Assembly (NCBI GenBank): GCA_030267965.1
Contig: BRYA01000611.1
Location: forward strand, 1 to 35,285
Direction: 5' to 3'
DNA from: Triparma columacea
Lineage: Eukaryota; Sar; Bolidophyceae; Parmales; Triparmaceae
DNA length: 35,285 nucleotides
The position numbers and the translations under genes were made by a program. The notes beneath the pieces were generated by a model. That model worked only from the letters and a program-made list of their open reading frames with translations. It had not been told where the DNA came from and did not search any database. Shown piece by piece: positions 1 through 11,283 of this stretch (position 1 is its first letter; every line of letters begins with the position of its first letter).

Positions 1-538
1 TGGGCATGATGTAGGGTTATGGTTGTTAATGTATATAAGGGTTGTATAAAAGATCGATTTGTCGTCGTTAATTGAATGTGTGTTTAGAAGCAATTCTTCT
101 TCCTCGTCCTGGTTGGTTGTTTTTTGTGGTTGTCTTGTGGGACGCTTTTGGATAAAAAAAGGGTAGTTAGTGGATACTATATGTGCGTTTGAGTCGTGTC
201 GATAATAATAATGAATATATATTAATCACAGCTTTGGCAGAAAAGGAGAAAAGTGATGGCCCTTGGATTCCTTGGATTTCATGGCCCCTCATACTATACC
301 ATCACTTTCTCCTCTCAGCTAGCCTTACTGCCATCAGCAACGCATCTTACCGCTTTTACCAACCTAATCTACCACTTCACGTACAATTGGAACCTAATCC
401 CTCCTTGATAGCAAAGATTATCACATCCTCACGAGTGGTGCGGCAACCCTCCCTACCAATCTTCCACTTTTCCCTAAACCTACACTTCCACTAAACACCT
501 CCTATCCTCTCTCATATACCCTATCCTATATAGCCAAA
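1..538. other. 5' flank of the Pol III gene, no gene seen
   Basis: AT-rich DNA upstream of the RNA polymerase III gene. An open frame at 183-494 has no recognisable composition or homology and I do not call it. A TATA-like string lies at 31-40, too far from the start codon to assign. The last 60 bases before the start at 539 are pyrimidine-rich with short TATA-like strings, which fits a 5' UTR or promoter. Confidence 0.5.
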
Positions 539-3500
539 ATGCAGGAAGATGTTGCGCCTAAGAAAATTGCATCCATCCAATTCGGCCTCCTCTCCCCACA
601 GGAGATGGCACAACTTAGCGAAATAACAATCAAGAACAGAGAGCTGTTCTCAATGCCTAGCCGCAAGCCCGCTCCGCAGGGAGTGCTTGACCCTAGGCTC
701 GGAGTCTCGGACAGGGTCTCAGTCTGCGAGACCTGCAAGTTGGGTCTGACTGAGTGCTCCGGCCACTTTGGCTACATCAACCTCGGCCTACCAGTCTTCC
801 ACATCGGCTACTTCAAGCACACGATAAGCGTGCTCCAGTGCATCTGCAAGAACTGCTCCAGGGTGCTCCTGAAGGACGACCCCTCGGCAAACAAGTATGA
901 ATACACAAAGTACCTCAACATCTTCCGCGGCAAGGTGAGATTTCAGAACGGGCAAAATGGGCAAACGCGTTGTTCAAAAGCCGGTTCATGAAAGGCGTCG
1001 AATATTACATTTGTCACACATTCTAACTCATCATTTCACCCAAACCCCCCAACCAGACTGTGAACAAGGCGACCGGCCAGGTCGACGACCACAACACCGA
1101 CATCCTCATGAAGCAAGCTACCCTCAAGAAGGTGATCGAGGCCTGCAAGAAGGTCCACGTCTGCCCCCNNNNTGGCCAAGGCTTCGGCAGCCAACAAGGA
1201 CCTGCAGTCACTCCTCACTGACGAAAACAAGTTCAAGCAGGTGAGAAATTGGAAGGTGGCAGCACCAATCCGACGACATAATATGCTCACTAACGCATTC
1301 CCCCCCCCCCCCCTCTCCAGTTCGTGAACGAGGACCTTCTTCCTACCCGCGTCTTGTCCCTCTTCAAGGCCATCCCCGACCGCGACTGCGAGCTCCTCTG
1401 GCTCAACCCTCTAATTGGCCGCCCCGAGAACCTCCTCCTCACCAACCTCCTCGTCCCCCCCGTCCCCATCCGCCCCTCCGTCGCGATGGACGTAGGCGGA
1501 GGGTCCAACGAGGACGACCTAACCATAAAACTCCAGGAGATAATCGACGTCAACATCGCCCTCAAGCTCGCCCTAGAAAAGGGGGCTCCCCATAAGACCA
1601 TCCTGGAAGAGTGGGACTTCCTACAGCTACAGATCGCGCAGTATGTGAATGGGGAGATGCCGGGACTACAGAGGCCCATAGGACAGTCGAAGCAAATTAG
1701 GGGCATCTGCCAGAGGCTCAAGGGGAAGGTGAGGATTGGGTTATACAATATATTTTTCATGGAGGTAAACGCTAACGCACCCCTTCTCGCCTGGCTCGCT
1801 TCGCTCCCCTGTAGTCTGGACGTTTCCGCGGAAACCTGTCCGGAAAGAGGGTGGACTTCTCTGCCCGTACCGTCATCTCCCCCGATCCCAACCTCAAGGT
1901 CAGCCAGGTCGGGGTCCCTCGGCAGGTGGCCAAGACTATGACGTTCCCAGAGAGGGTTACCCGTTACAACATCGAGAAGCTCAGGAAGTGCATCAAAAAC
2001 GGACCAGACGTACACCCAGGCGCAAACTTCGTCACGAAGAAGAAACGCCACCCCAACAAACCCTCCAACAAGATCTCCCTGCATTTCGCCAAGAGGGACT
2101 ACACCGCCGACATGCTCGAGCCCGGCGACATAGTCGATCGGCACATGGAGGACGGGGACATCGTCCTCTTCAACCGTCAGCCATCCCTCCATAAGCTCAG
2201 CATCATGGCCCACGAGGTTAAGGTCATGCCCTGGAGAACCTTCAGGTTCAACATCTGCGTCTGCGCACCTTACAACGCGGACTTCGACGGAGACGAGATG
2301 AACATGCACCTCCCACAGACGGAGGAGGCGAGGACGGAGGCGAGCCTGCTCATGGGGGTTGAGAAGAACCTTATCACGCCAAGGAACGGGGAGCCGCTTG
2401 TGGCGGCGAGTCAGGACTTTCTAACAGCGAGGTGAGAATGGGCGAGAGCAAGCGAAGGAAAGTCTTTCATCCACTAACCCCCCCCCCCTGCCCCCCCCCC
2501 CCCATAGCTATCTTATCACGCAGAGGGACCAGTTCTTTGACAAGGAGACCTTCTGTCAGCTGGTCTCCTACCTCGGGGACGCGGGGGAGCATATTGAGCT
2601 CCCCACCCCCGCCATACTCAAGCCGGTCAAGCTGTGGACGGGCAAGCAGATCTTCAACATCATGGTAAAGCCCAACAAGGACGGCGTCGACGTAAGCTTC
2701 GAGTCCAAGGAGAAGAACTACAACTCCAAGCTCAACCTGAAGCACTTCTGCCCCAACGACGGGTACGTCTGCTTCCGCAAGTCGGAGCTTATCTCAGGGA
2801 ACATCGCGAAGAAGACCATTGGCGACGGCTCAAAAACCGGCCTCCTCTACGTCCTCATGCAGGACTACTCCTCAAGCGAGGCCGCCAGGGTAATGAACAG
2901 ACTCGCCAAGCTCTGCTCAAGGTACTTCGGCGGCCACAGGGGATTCTCCATCGGCATCGACGACGTTACCCCGGGCGCGGAGCTACAGAGGATCAAGCAC
3001 AACATTCTGACTGAGGGATACAGGCAGGCGGAGGAAAACATCAAGCAGTTCAAGGAGGTGAGAAAAGAGGGTGACAACTAAGAAAGCGACCGAAGGCGAA
3101 AGCGATAGCGAGCGGCGAAATTTACCAAGAGTACATCGTGAGAGCCCGTAAGCACACCCTAACTAAGCCCATTGCTTCGCTCATCTTAGGGGAAGCTCCA
3201 GCTTCGGCCGGGGTGCAACGCGCAGGAGAGCCTGGAGGAGATCCTGAACGGCCTGTTGGGTAAGCTCCGCGAGAGCGCCGGTCAGGAGGCGATGCAGGCC
3301 CTCCCCTGGTCCAACGCCCCCCGCATCATGGCCGAGTGTGGCTCCAAGGGGAGCCCCCTCAACATCTCCCAGATGATCGCTTGCGTCGGACAGCAGGCTG
3401 TCGGGGGACTGAGGATCCAGAACGGCTTCGTCAATAGGACGCTGCCTCATTTCACGGAGCACTGCCTCGACGCGGACGCCAAGGGCTTCGTGGCGAACAG

Positions 3501-5436
3501 CTTCTACAGCGGCCTGACCGCGACGGAGTTCTTCTTCCATACTATGGGGGGGAGGGAGGGATTGGTGGACACGGCGGTGAAGACGGCTGAGACGGGCTAC
3601 ATGGCCAGGAGGCTCATGAAGGCACTGGAAGACCTATCGCTGCAGTACGACAACACTGTGAGGAACTCCGAGAAGACCATCGTGCAATTCACTTACGGAG
3701 ACGACTCCCTGAACCCTGAGAACATGGAGAACAACGAGAAGCCAGTGCAGTTCGACAGGATGAGGGTTAACGTCTGCTTGGCCAATCCGGACAAGGGGAG
3801 CCCGATGCTTAGCGGGGACGAGATTATGGCACAGGTCAGGAAGACCATGAAGGCGAGCCACTGGCAGAAAATTATACCAAAGTTCAACAAGGACCACGAG
3901 GACACAGCCAAGTGCTCGCTGTTCGAGGACATCGAGGAGTACTTTTTGGGGATTGGCAAGAAAATTAAGGAGCTTGGCGGCGCCTTCAAGGGCAAGGGGA
4001 AGAAGAGCGAGAGGAAGGAGGCGCTTGAGACGCTCATGACCAACTCGTGCAGGCTCACCAGCCTGCAGCTCGACCAATTCCTCTCCCACTGTTTGCTCAA
4101 GTATAGGAGGGCGTCAGTTCAGCCGGGGGAGGCCGTGGGAGCTACGGGAGCCCAGTCGATTTCAGAGCCTGGAACGCAAATGACACTGAAAACGTTCCAC
4201 TTCGCCGGAGTGTCGTCAATGAACGTCACGCTAGGCGTTCCGAGGCTCAAGGAGATCATCAACGCTTCGAAGCTCATCTCCACCCCCATCATCACCGCTA
4301 AGCTCCAATCCGGGGACACGGAGATGGGAGCCAGGGTCGTGAAGGCTAGCATCGAGAAGACAACCCTGGGGGAGGTCAGCGAGTTCATCGAGGAGGTCTA
4401 CGCCTCCACCCATACGTACCTGGTGGTGAAGCTCGATAGGAAGGCTATTGCCGACTTGAAGCTCGACATCACGGCCAATAGCGTGAGGGAGAGGATACTG
4501 AGGGGCGTCACGGGGCAGACTAGGCCAGCCATCTTGAGGCTGCTCAAGGACAAAGACGTCAGGACCAAGGGCGCTGAGTACATCAGGGTTAGCATCCCGG
4601 AGGCCAAGAAGAAGAAGGGAGGGGAGACGGAGGAGGAAGGGAGTCGCCACATTTACTTTGCCATGCAGCAGCTCAAGGCGGCGCTACCGAAGGTCATCGT
4701 GTGCGGAATCCACACCATCAACAGGGCGGTGATCAACGAGACGGACGGGGGCGGGAAGGGCGACGGTGGTATCGCCGACGATAGGTACCACTTGCTTGTG
4801 GAGGGTTACGGGCTGCTCGACGTAATGGGATCAGACGGAATCGACGGGCTCCACACGGAGACAAATCACGTCATCGAAGTCGAGCAGACCCTGGGGGTGG
4901 AGGCGGCGAGGAGTAAGATCAGCAAGGAGATCGACTACATCATGAGTGCGTACGGGATCGGGATCGACCCTAGGCACTTGCTGCTTTTGGCCGACGTCAT
5001 GACTTTCAAGGGGGAGGTGCTCGGGATCACTAGGTTTGGGGTGAGCAAGATGAGGGAGTCGGTCTTGATGCTCGCCTCATTCGAGAAGACCACGGACCAC
5101 CTCTTCGACGCTGCCGTGCACGGCCGCGTTGACGACATCGTGGGAGTGTCAGAGTGCATCATCATGGGCATCCCCATCCCCCTTGGAACGGGGCTCTTCA
5201 AGCTCCTCAAGTCCGCCCAGAATAGGTCGGACTATGAGAAGAAGGACAAGAAAAAGGGGAGAGGGAGCAGCAGGCCAAGGTCGAGTAGTGTGGCGACTAA
5301 GTTGGAGGCGGAGGTGGGCTCCAGGGAGTCGATAATGAATGTGTTGTCCAACAATGCGCATAACCAGTACGAAAGTCAGATGAAGGTGCCCTGGTTCGAG
5401 CGGGTTGCGAAGAGGATCGGGCAAGCTAGTCAATAA
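539..5436 (+). CDS. POLR3A: DNA-directed RNA polymerase III largest subunit (RPC1/RPC160)
   Basis: Catalytic largest subunit of RNA polymerase III, which makes tRNA, 5S rRNA and other small RNAs in the nucleus. Exons read as 539-934, 1057-1240, 1321-1728, 1815-2431, 2508-3057 and 3190-5436, all joining in frame with GTGAG donors. Visible landmarks are the N-terminal zinc region ([11 protein letters not shown], then [18 protein letters not shown]), the invariant metal-binding loop [12 protein letters not shown] at about 2275-2310 holding the three catalytic aspartates, the funnel and bridge-helix region ([20 protein letters not shown]), the trigger-loop region ([17 protein letters not shown]) and a C-terminus with [20 protein letters not shown]. 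Segments such as [10 protein letters not shown] and [13 protein letters not shown] stretches fit Pol III better than Pol I or II. The frame breaks at a run of four Ns (1169-1172) in exon 2. The true gap must be a multiple of three and should hold the rest of a CPxCG zinc motif. It ends 92 bp from the convergent RPN1 gene. Confidence 0.97.
1169..1172. other. Assembly gap (NNNN) inside POLR3A exon 2
   Basis: Four Ns follow a valine-cysteine-proline stretch (VHVCP) that normally opens a second zinc-binding motif. Upstream exon sequence ends 1 base into a codon, and downstream sequence ([11 protein letters not shown]...) resumes after 2 bases. The missing length must therefore be divisible by three, and the 4-N size is a placeholder. 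Family comparison suggests that several tens of residues are absent. Confidence 0.9.
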
Positions 5437-5528
5437 GCGACAAAAACAGCGCTAATACATTGTATGTTTGGTATGAGAGCTTTTAGTATAACACCGTTCT
5501 TTTAGCATTTTTTCACCGACTTCGACTC

Positions 5529-8498
5529 TCACTTCTTCTCCTCCTCCTCCGGGGGTTTGTAGTCTGGGTTTTCCTTGATGACAACTATTCCCTCCAACAC
5601 AGAGGTGCACGCCAAGAACTCCTCCGTTCCCAACTCCGCACGTTCCTTCGAGCTGAGCAAGACGGGAGTCTGGTGCGTTTGGAAGCCCGTGATACTCTTG
5701 GGCTTTCCTGGCGCTCCCACGATCTCGACAGCCTGTCCGACGCGAACCGTGGTGGGCTTCCACTCCAGGCTCTCGTCAACAGTCACGAGCATACGGGGGT
5801 TCATCGCGGCGCTGAGGTAAAAGAGGATCTGGTGCGACTTGTCGAGGAGCGTGGCCTTCATATCGAGGCAGCTGAAGATGACAGCCATCAAGCCCCCGAA
5901 GGCGGGACCGTTCATGAGGAGCTTGTCGCTGGTGATTGGGGAAATGGTCATCAACCCCTTCCCCATGTGTAGAAGACCCTGCGCTATGCGGACGGTGAAC
6001 ATGTGCCCGGCCTCCTTGCTGTAGAACTCTGAGAGCTGCCTCAAAAGCCCAGCCACCCTGGAGTTATTGGTGCCGGCACTGATCACGCCGAGTCCCATGA
6101 TGGCGTTTTGACTAATTTGCTCGTCTTCGTGGTGCGTCAGTCTCGATAGAGTATCCACGATGGTGTAGTCGGGGTCCGAGACATGGAGGCAAGCAAGCAT
6201 CAGAGGAACGGCCCTCTTGATGGGGAGTTCGCAATATTGAAGAAGGTGGTCGCAGGTGCGGAGGGTCATCTCGGCTCCAACCTCCTCGCCCATGGTGATC
6301 ATTGCGATGGAGAGGGCGGCAACGGCTTGGTGGTCGGCGTCCTTCTCCAGATGCTCAGCGCACTCGTGGAGCATCTGCTGGACCTTCAAAACATTTCCTG
6401 ATCCCGCGTAGGCACACCCGACAACCGTATTGACGGCGAATTTCGACACAGAGGTGTCGGAAAGTGTCTTGAGGGCCTCGACGGTTGCGTCGCACTCCTC
6501 CATCTTGCCCATCCAAAGCAAGCCGAGTCCAAGACACAGAAACTTGGTGTGTGAGTGCTTGAGGTTGTCGTCCGAGGCCTCCATGAGCCTGGTAACGATA
6601 GCCATGGCGATATCGTCCGCGCCCTCCATCCCCTTGACGTAGATCATTCCCAGAGACAATCCCGCAAGTCCAACGGCGACCCAGTCCTCGGACTCTTCCA
6701 CGACCTTGACGAGGACCTCCCCGACCTCCTCCCTTCCACTTCCGGCGTAAGCGATCCCGAGACCCTGCACAGACGCGCGTTTCATTTCACCGTCTGACCC
6801 CTCCACATGCTCCGAAAGGAGAGCGAAGGCGGGGTCCGCCTCGCTCTTAACGCCAGCGCACAAAACTCCTACACCTAGACAGGCGCCGGCCTTGACCATC
6901 TCTTCGTTCGAGTACAAGTACTTATCGATCACGGTAAGTCCCTCCTCGACGTTCCAGAGCATGAGGAGCCCGAGAGAGGCGGTGGCGGAGAGCATACCGT
7001 GCTCCTTGTTCTTGTAGAGCCAGTCGGAGTTTTCGACCGTCAGGAGCTTGTCTGTATTGAATCCAGCGTTGACGAAGCCGTTGACGAACGTCGAGGCAAG
7101 GTTGGCGCGGGCTGAGTCGACCTTGGCGTTTGATTGCTGGCGGCGGGAGAAGCCACCAGTCTCAGACAGGTGCGACTTGTAAATGTCCTCGGGCTTCTTG
7201 GGGTCCACGACATCGAGATCCCTCCCCAGGTTGAGGAAGAAGTCGGAGAGGGACGCATTCGATATGAGGTCGTTAAGCTTTTCAATTTCGTCGTCGTCCA
7301 CTCCCTCGACTCCCTCCTCCTCAACGTCGAAGGGGATCTTCGACCTGCCGAGGACGGCGGCGATCTGAAGCCTGTCCTTGACGTCCCCGCTCGCCTCGAG
7401 CGCCTTCTTGCAGGCCTCCTTGAGGTCCGGACCGCCAATCTTGATGGCCACCCGGACGGCATCACAGTGCCTCTCGGCCTTCTCGAACATTCCCTTAGCG
7501 ACCGTGAGACATTCGAGGGCCTCCTCACCGTCGAGGTAGTCGCTCGTCTTGATGAGATACCTTGTGACCCTGTCAACATCCTCCACAGTGGTCGAGGACA
7601 GGTTGGAGATGAGGGAAACCTCCACGAGAAGGTCAATGGCAGCAGACTCGGAGTTGTGGGCGAGGTAGTATGTGACCATCTCGTCCACGAGGGGCCTCAA
7701 ATCGGCGGTCTCCTTGTTGCCTTCCACCCTCTTGATCCAATCCGAACCGACCTCCCCGCTCAGGCATCTCACATACTCGTGACCCCAATCGACAACATTC
7801 CCATCCCCCATCAGTTTGTACTTGACCACGTCCCCAGGCTGCCCCATGGTCATGGACAGGGCCGAGGAAAGGTCGTAAAGGTTCTTGAGCTTTGTCTTGC
7901 CCTCGGCAAGATCAATCACATCAGAGTACCGAGGCTTGAGGAACTTGAGAGGCTTGGGAACTCCAGTCATCGACCCTTAGGGGGGGAAGAGGGAGCGGTG
8001 TTAGTGATGGATGGATCAACAGTAGTAGGGACATTTGAGAGCAAGAAGGCGGGGGGGGGAGTCGAACACTGGGAAGCAATATTCCTTTGATATCCATCGC
8101 AACCATCACTCCCTGCGCCCCCCCTTTAGTACAATTTGAACCCCCGACAAAACGCGAGCAACGAAAAATGACAACAATCCCATTTATCCATCTCCCTCCG
8201 TGAGACTCTGTGGGGCGTGATTCGAAGATTTCAACTCACCTGTACTCTTTTTAACCTCGTCACAGAGCCTATCAATGGCCTTCTGCCTAATATCATCCTT
8301 CGTCTTTACGTCCATCGCAATGTCCAACGAGTCCAGCAGCTGGGACTTCAAAGCTTCGTCCTCTTCGCTGAGCTTTTTCTCCTCATCTTTTCCATCCTTT
8401 GCGTCTTGTTTCTTCTCCTCGTTGTTCTGGGGTGAGAGAGGGGTGCGTGGTTAGAAGTTAAGGTGGTTCGTATGGATAATAGGTCTGCTCACCGTCAT
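5529..8498 (-). CDS. RPN1: 26S proteasome regulatory subunit RPN1 (PSMD2)
   Basis: Largest non-ATPase scaffold of the proteasome base; it docks ubiquitin receptors, shuttle factors and the deubiquitinase Ubp6/USP14. Three minus-strand exons: 8498-8493 (codes only Met-Thr), 8426-8240 and 7975-5529, giving 879 aa, close to the usual 900 or so. The joined N-terminus reads MT-NNEEKKQDAKDG, then LSEEDEALKSQLLDSL, and the second junction gives KKSTGSMTGVPKPLKFLKP, matching the family across the splice. Proteasome/cyclosome repeats with Gly/Ala-rich helical pairs are visible (GACLGVGVLCAGV, GLGIAYAGSGR, VVGCAYAGSGN, NAIMGLGVISAGTNN), followed by the family's C-terminal SFGGLMA-type region (NGPAFGGLMAVIFSC). 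The tail is acidic then basic. Its start lies 71 bp from that of the divergent Tudor-C2 gene. Confidence 0.97.
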
Positions 8499-8569
8499 TT
8501 TGCAAATTTGCTTTCCCTTCCCCCCCACACCCCACACCACTTTTCGAAGAGTTGAACAATTTTTTTGAA
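8499..8569. promoter_or_regulatory. 71-bp bidirectional promoter/5' leaders, RPN1 and Tudor-C2 gene
   Basis: This is the whole space between two divergent start codons. It holds a perfect palindrome GCAAATTTGC at 8502-8511, a C-rich stretch and an A/T-rich run. Both promoters and both leaders must overlap here or extend into the neighbouring gene. The role is inferred from position only. Confidence 0.55.
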
Positions 8570-9910
8570 ATGTTGTCTGAAGGCCAGCGCATCGAGGTCT
8601 ACTGGCCGTCCGACGAGGCATGGTACGCAGGCACAGTCACCGAGGTTCGTGAAGATGGCGGCGCCAAGGTGTTGTATGACGACGGTGATGTGGAAGATTT
8701 GACCACTGAAGTTCTCTTCGATGAGGGGGCTTGCAGGTTACTTGGTGGGGATGACGCCTCCGCGGGCAATGAGGGGGACGAGGAGAAAGAAGAGGGTAAG
8801 GAGGGGGCAGAAGAGGGTTACGAAGTCTCCGCGAATGAGGACCTGACAGAGGCAGATGACCTTTACGATGAGGAACACGAGCTCTCCACCTCTCAGCCAC
8901 ACCCCGACGGCGCTTTGAACCCCTCTGCGTCATCTGAGCACTTGACAAGGCAGCTCCAGAAGGTTCTCGATTCGATCAACATTAAAGACTTCCAGCAGGA
9001 GCAGGAGGACCAGGAGGAATGGCTTCAGGCCTTCCTCATGAACCAAGACGAGGTTGGCTGGGACAATGTTGACTTCTACGAAGCTGAGGGTTCACCCGCC
9101 TACACTTCTCCGGCCCATACATCATCATCACCCGCTAGGGCCTCCCCGGACCGTTTCAACACCTCCTCTCCAATGCACCCCATCGAGGCACCCCTTTCCT
9201 CTGCGCCCCACGTTGCGCTTCGCCCCCACTCCCCTCCTTCTCCCCTCCATGCTGCGAACCAGATGATCCAGAACTTCGCAGATGCAGCCTACGAGGCTGC
9301 GCAGAAGGTCCAGCCCCAGGCAGCCAAGCCCTCCATCAGGACCCCCCTCTCCACAAGCGTCCGCAATGCTGGTGCTGAGGGCGTCGCCCTTTTGCAAGGG
9401 AGCGTCCTGAGCGCGAAGCAGCTGCCAGGGGATCCTGTCCTCGTTTGCAACCCGTTCGTGAAGGTCCTCTACTCCTCCACTCAGGCCAGCAACTCACTCT
9501 TCGCCTGCAAGACGTCCATCCACGTCACTGACGTCCAACAGGACACTAGGGACCCCGTGTGGGAGAAGGGTAAATTCAGCATGGAAATTGTACCCACAGA
9601 GGGATGGGAAGTCGAGGACTTGTCAGGCGACGTGATTTTCGCCGTCTATGACATGGACGTCGGAGGCAAACAGAGCTTCGTGGGGCAGGTCGTTGTGCCG
9701 CTCAGAAGCTTGATGAAAAATGACGACGAGGATGAGCTCGAGGGAGAGGAGGACATGGGTCTTGGGGTACCAAACTCTATCGACAAATGGCTGCCGCTCC
9801 AGTCAAGGAACAGCAAACAAGTTGGGTTCGGGGTGGAGGTGAGGAAACGGAAAGGAGAAAAAGAAAAAAAGAAGTCGGTCGCTGCTTGGCTGACCACGAC
9901 GCAACGTTAA
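8570..9910 (+). CDS. Tudor-like + C2 domain protein
   Basis: Single-exon gene, 446 aa. The first ATG of the frame is at 8570. Residues about 4-55 form a Tudor-like barrel (EGQRIEVYWPSDEAWYAGTV ... KVLYDDGDVEDL), a fold that often binds methylated lysine or arginine. A Glu-rich acidic stretch and a Ser/Pro-rich linker follow. Residues about 265-420 look like a C2 domain: LLQGSVLSAKQLPG at the start, NPFVKVLYSS, DTRDPVWEKGKF and VIFAVYDMDVGGKQSFVGQVVVPL. The C2 domain keeps the typical D-P-x-W and YDMD positions, so calcium or phospholipid binding is possible. The C-terminus is lysine-rich. Tudor domains usually read chromatin or RNP proteins and C2 domains bind membranes, so the pairing gives no obvious function. 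Divergent from RPN1; 88 bp before the next gene on the same strand. Confidence 0.85.
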   Translation: MLSEGQRIEVYWPSDEAWYAGTVTEVREDGGAKVLYDDGDVEDLTTEVLFDEGACRLLGGDDASAGNEGDEEKEEGKEGAEEGYEVSANEDLTEADDLYDEEHELSTSQPHPDGALNPSASSEHLTRQLQKVLDSINIKDFQQEQEDQEEWLQAFLMNQDEVGWDNVDFYEAEGSPAYTSPAHTSSSPARASPDRFNTSSPMHPIEAPLSSAPHVALRPHSPPSPLHAANQMIQNFADAAYEAAQKVQPQAAKPSIRTPLSTSVRNAGAEGVALLQGSVLSAKQLPGDPVLVCNPFVKVLYSSTQASNSLFACKTSIHVTDVQQDTRDPVWEKGKFSMEIVPTEGWEVEDLSGDVIFAVYDMDVGGKQSFVGQVVVPLRSLMKNDDEDELEGEEDMGLGVPNSIDKWLPLQSRNSKQVGFGVEVRKRKGEKEKKKSVAAWLTTTQR

Positions 9911-9998
9911 CCCCCTCCCCCTAATCACGCCACAGCTTCACGTCAAGCTCAAGCTTTACCTTCCTGCCAGTGCAAGGCGAAAGGTCGAAATTGACAAA

Positions 9999-11231
9999 AT
10001 GGCCAAGATGAGACGCACCCGCATGCAAGAAACCAAGGCGAGGAAAGAGGCCCGCGACAAGGCCAAGACCAAGGCCGCCAGGAGGAAACCCAAGAACGAA
10101 TCAGAGTACAAGCAGCAGAAGCAAAAATATTCTTACACTCCAAACAACGTGAAGGAGAGGATGTTTCGGGACAGGCTCATCAGGATGGAGAACGAGAGAC
10201 TCCAAAAAAGAATAGATAATCTGCGCCCTGCCGGAAAAGACGACAAGGACAGGCCCTTCGACGTGAAGCAGCAGGAAGAGAAGAAAAAGTTGAGGGAGGA
10301 GAGGGCAAAGGCCAAGGGGACCAAGGGCACCAAGGGCACAACGATATTCAATGATGAGAATGCCACAGCTGGAGCTAAAAACATGCTCCCCGAGGCTGAC
10401 AGTGAGTCAGCCCAGAGGTACCTTGACCACGTTCAACTTGCAAATCAGTGCCAGAAGGAGGCCAGAGAGCTTGCAAAGCTCAGGGAGGAGTGCAGCGGAA
10501 TCAAGACTCAGGTCATGAAGCTGGAGCAGCAGCGGCGGACAGAATCCAAGGCCGTAATGACCCTCCTCAAATTCGTCAAGAGCAACCCACAAAAAACTGC
10601 CCCGAAGCAGCTCAAAAATGTAACCATCCCTTCCGCGGACCTTGACAACCTGGAGGTCACCCCGGAGGCTGGTGACCTGAAGAAGGCGTATGAAAAGCTC
10701 CACCACCGTCGCTCATGCGCCGTCGATAAAATTAAGGATGCGCGTTCCCGGATAGCTGCTGCCACCACTGCCATAGCGCAAGTCGAAGAGCAGCTGGAAA
10801 TTGCCAGGCAAAGGTACGAGGACCCGGAGGCCGACCAGCAGCTGGCTGCCGCCCACAGGGAAGTCAGCCGCCTCAGAACTGACGTAGAGACACTCAAGTA
10901 CGAGGCCAAACTGGGCTACTCCTTTCAAAAGAATGCTGAGGGGGACATCATAATGATGAATGACGAGGTTAAGAGGCTCAAGGGAAAGGAAGAGAGGAAA
11001 CGGGCCAAAATTAAGAAATGCGCCTTCGATAGGGATGCGGCAAGAGAGGAGTACAAGGCTTGGTTGAGCGAGGACAGTGCCAGGGACATCAATCACGCCT
11101 CAAAGGTCTTCACGAACGCACTGAAAATGATTGAAAAACACGGCAATTTGCGGAGGAGGGGAATTTTCGGCGAGCAGATAGACAAGGCAAGGAATAGAGC
11201 GGAGAGTAATCTGAGCGTCATTGCATCATAA
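9999..11231 (+). CDS. Basic coiled-coil protein, unrecognised
   Basis: Single exon, 410 aa, starting at ATG 9999. The first 35 residues are very basic (Arg/Lys/Ala). The segment at about 48-76, VKERMFRDRLIRMENERLQK and then RIDNLRP, has the look of the short helical motif of CFAP97/hemingway-type ciliary proteins, though this is weak. Three long coiled-coil stretches follow at about 85-110, 140-205 and 225-345, and the C-terminus is basic (MIEKHGNLRRRGIFGEQIDK). There is no signal peptide or membrane segment. It may be a structural or cytoskeletal protein. The window also carries an IFT gene, so a flagellar role is conceivable but unproven. Its stop lies 52 bp from that of the convergent gene. 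Confidence 0.8.
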   Translation: MAKMRRTRMQETKARKEARDKAKTKAARRKPKNESEYKQQKQKYSYTPNNVKERMFRDRLIRMENERLQKRIDNLRPAGKDDKDRPFDVKQQEEKKKLREERAKAKGTKGTKGTTIFNDENATAGAKNMLPEADSESAQRYLDHVQLANQCQKEARELAKLREECSGIKTQVMKLEQQRRTESKAVMTLLKFVKSNPQKTAPKQLKNVTIPSADLDNLEVTPEAGDLKKAYEKLHHRRSCAVDKIKDARSRIAAATTAIAQVEEQLEIARQRYEDPEADQQLAAAHREVSRLRTDVETLKYEAKLGYSFQKNAEGDIIMMNDEVKRLKGKEERKRAKIKKCAFDRDAAREEYKAWLSEDSARDINHASKVFTNALKMIEKHGNLRRRGIFGEQIDKARNRAESNLSVIAS

Positions 11232-11283
11232 GGGGTGATGGGTATATTAATATAGTGTTGTGTATCGAAAAACAATCAAATGA

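Noticed and set aside
183..494. 103-codon open frame upstream of POLR3A
   Set aside because: No recognisable domain, AT-rich composition unlike local coding DNA, and it ends in the probable POLR3A leader.
1290..2309. Long minus-strand open frame (339 codons) opposite POLR3A
   Set aside because: It is antisense to a well-matched POLR3A reading frame and spans two of its introns. The openness follows from GC-rich codon bias.
8552..8569. Upstream TTG start for the Tudor-C2 gene
   Set aside because: The first ATG, at 8570, gives a clean start right before the Tudor domain.
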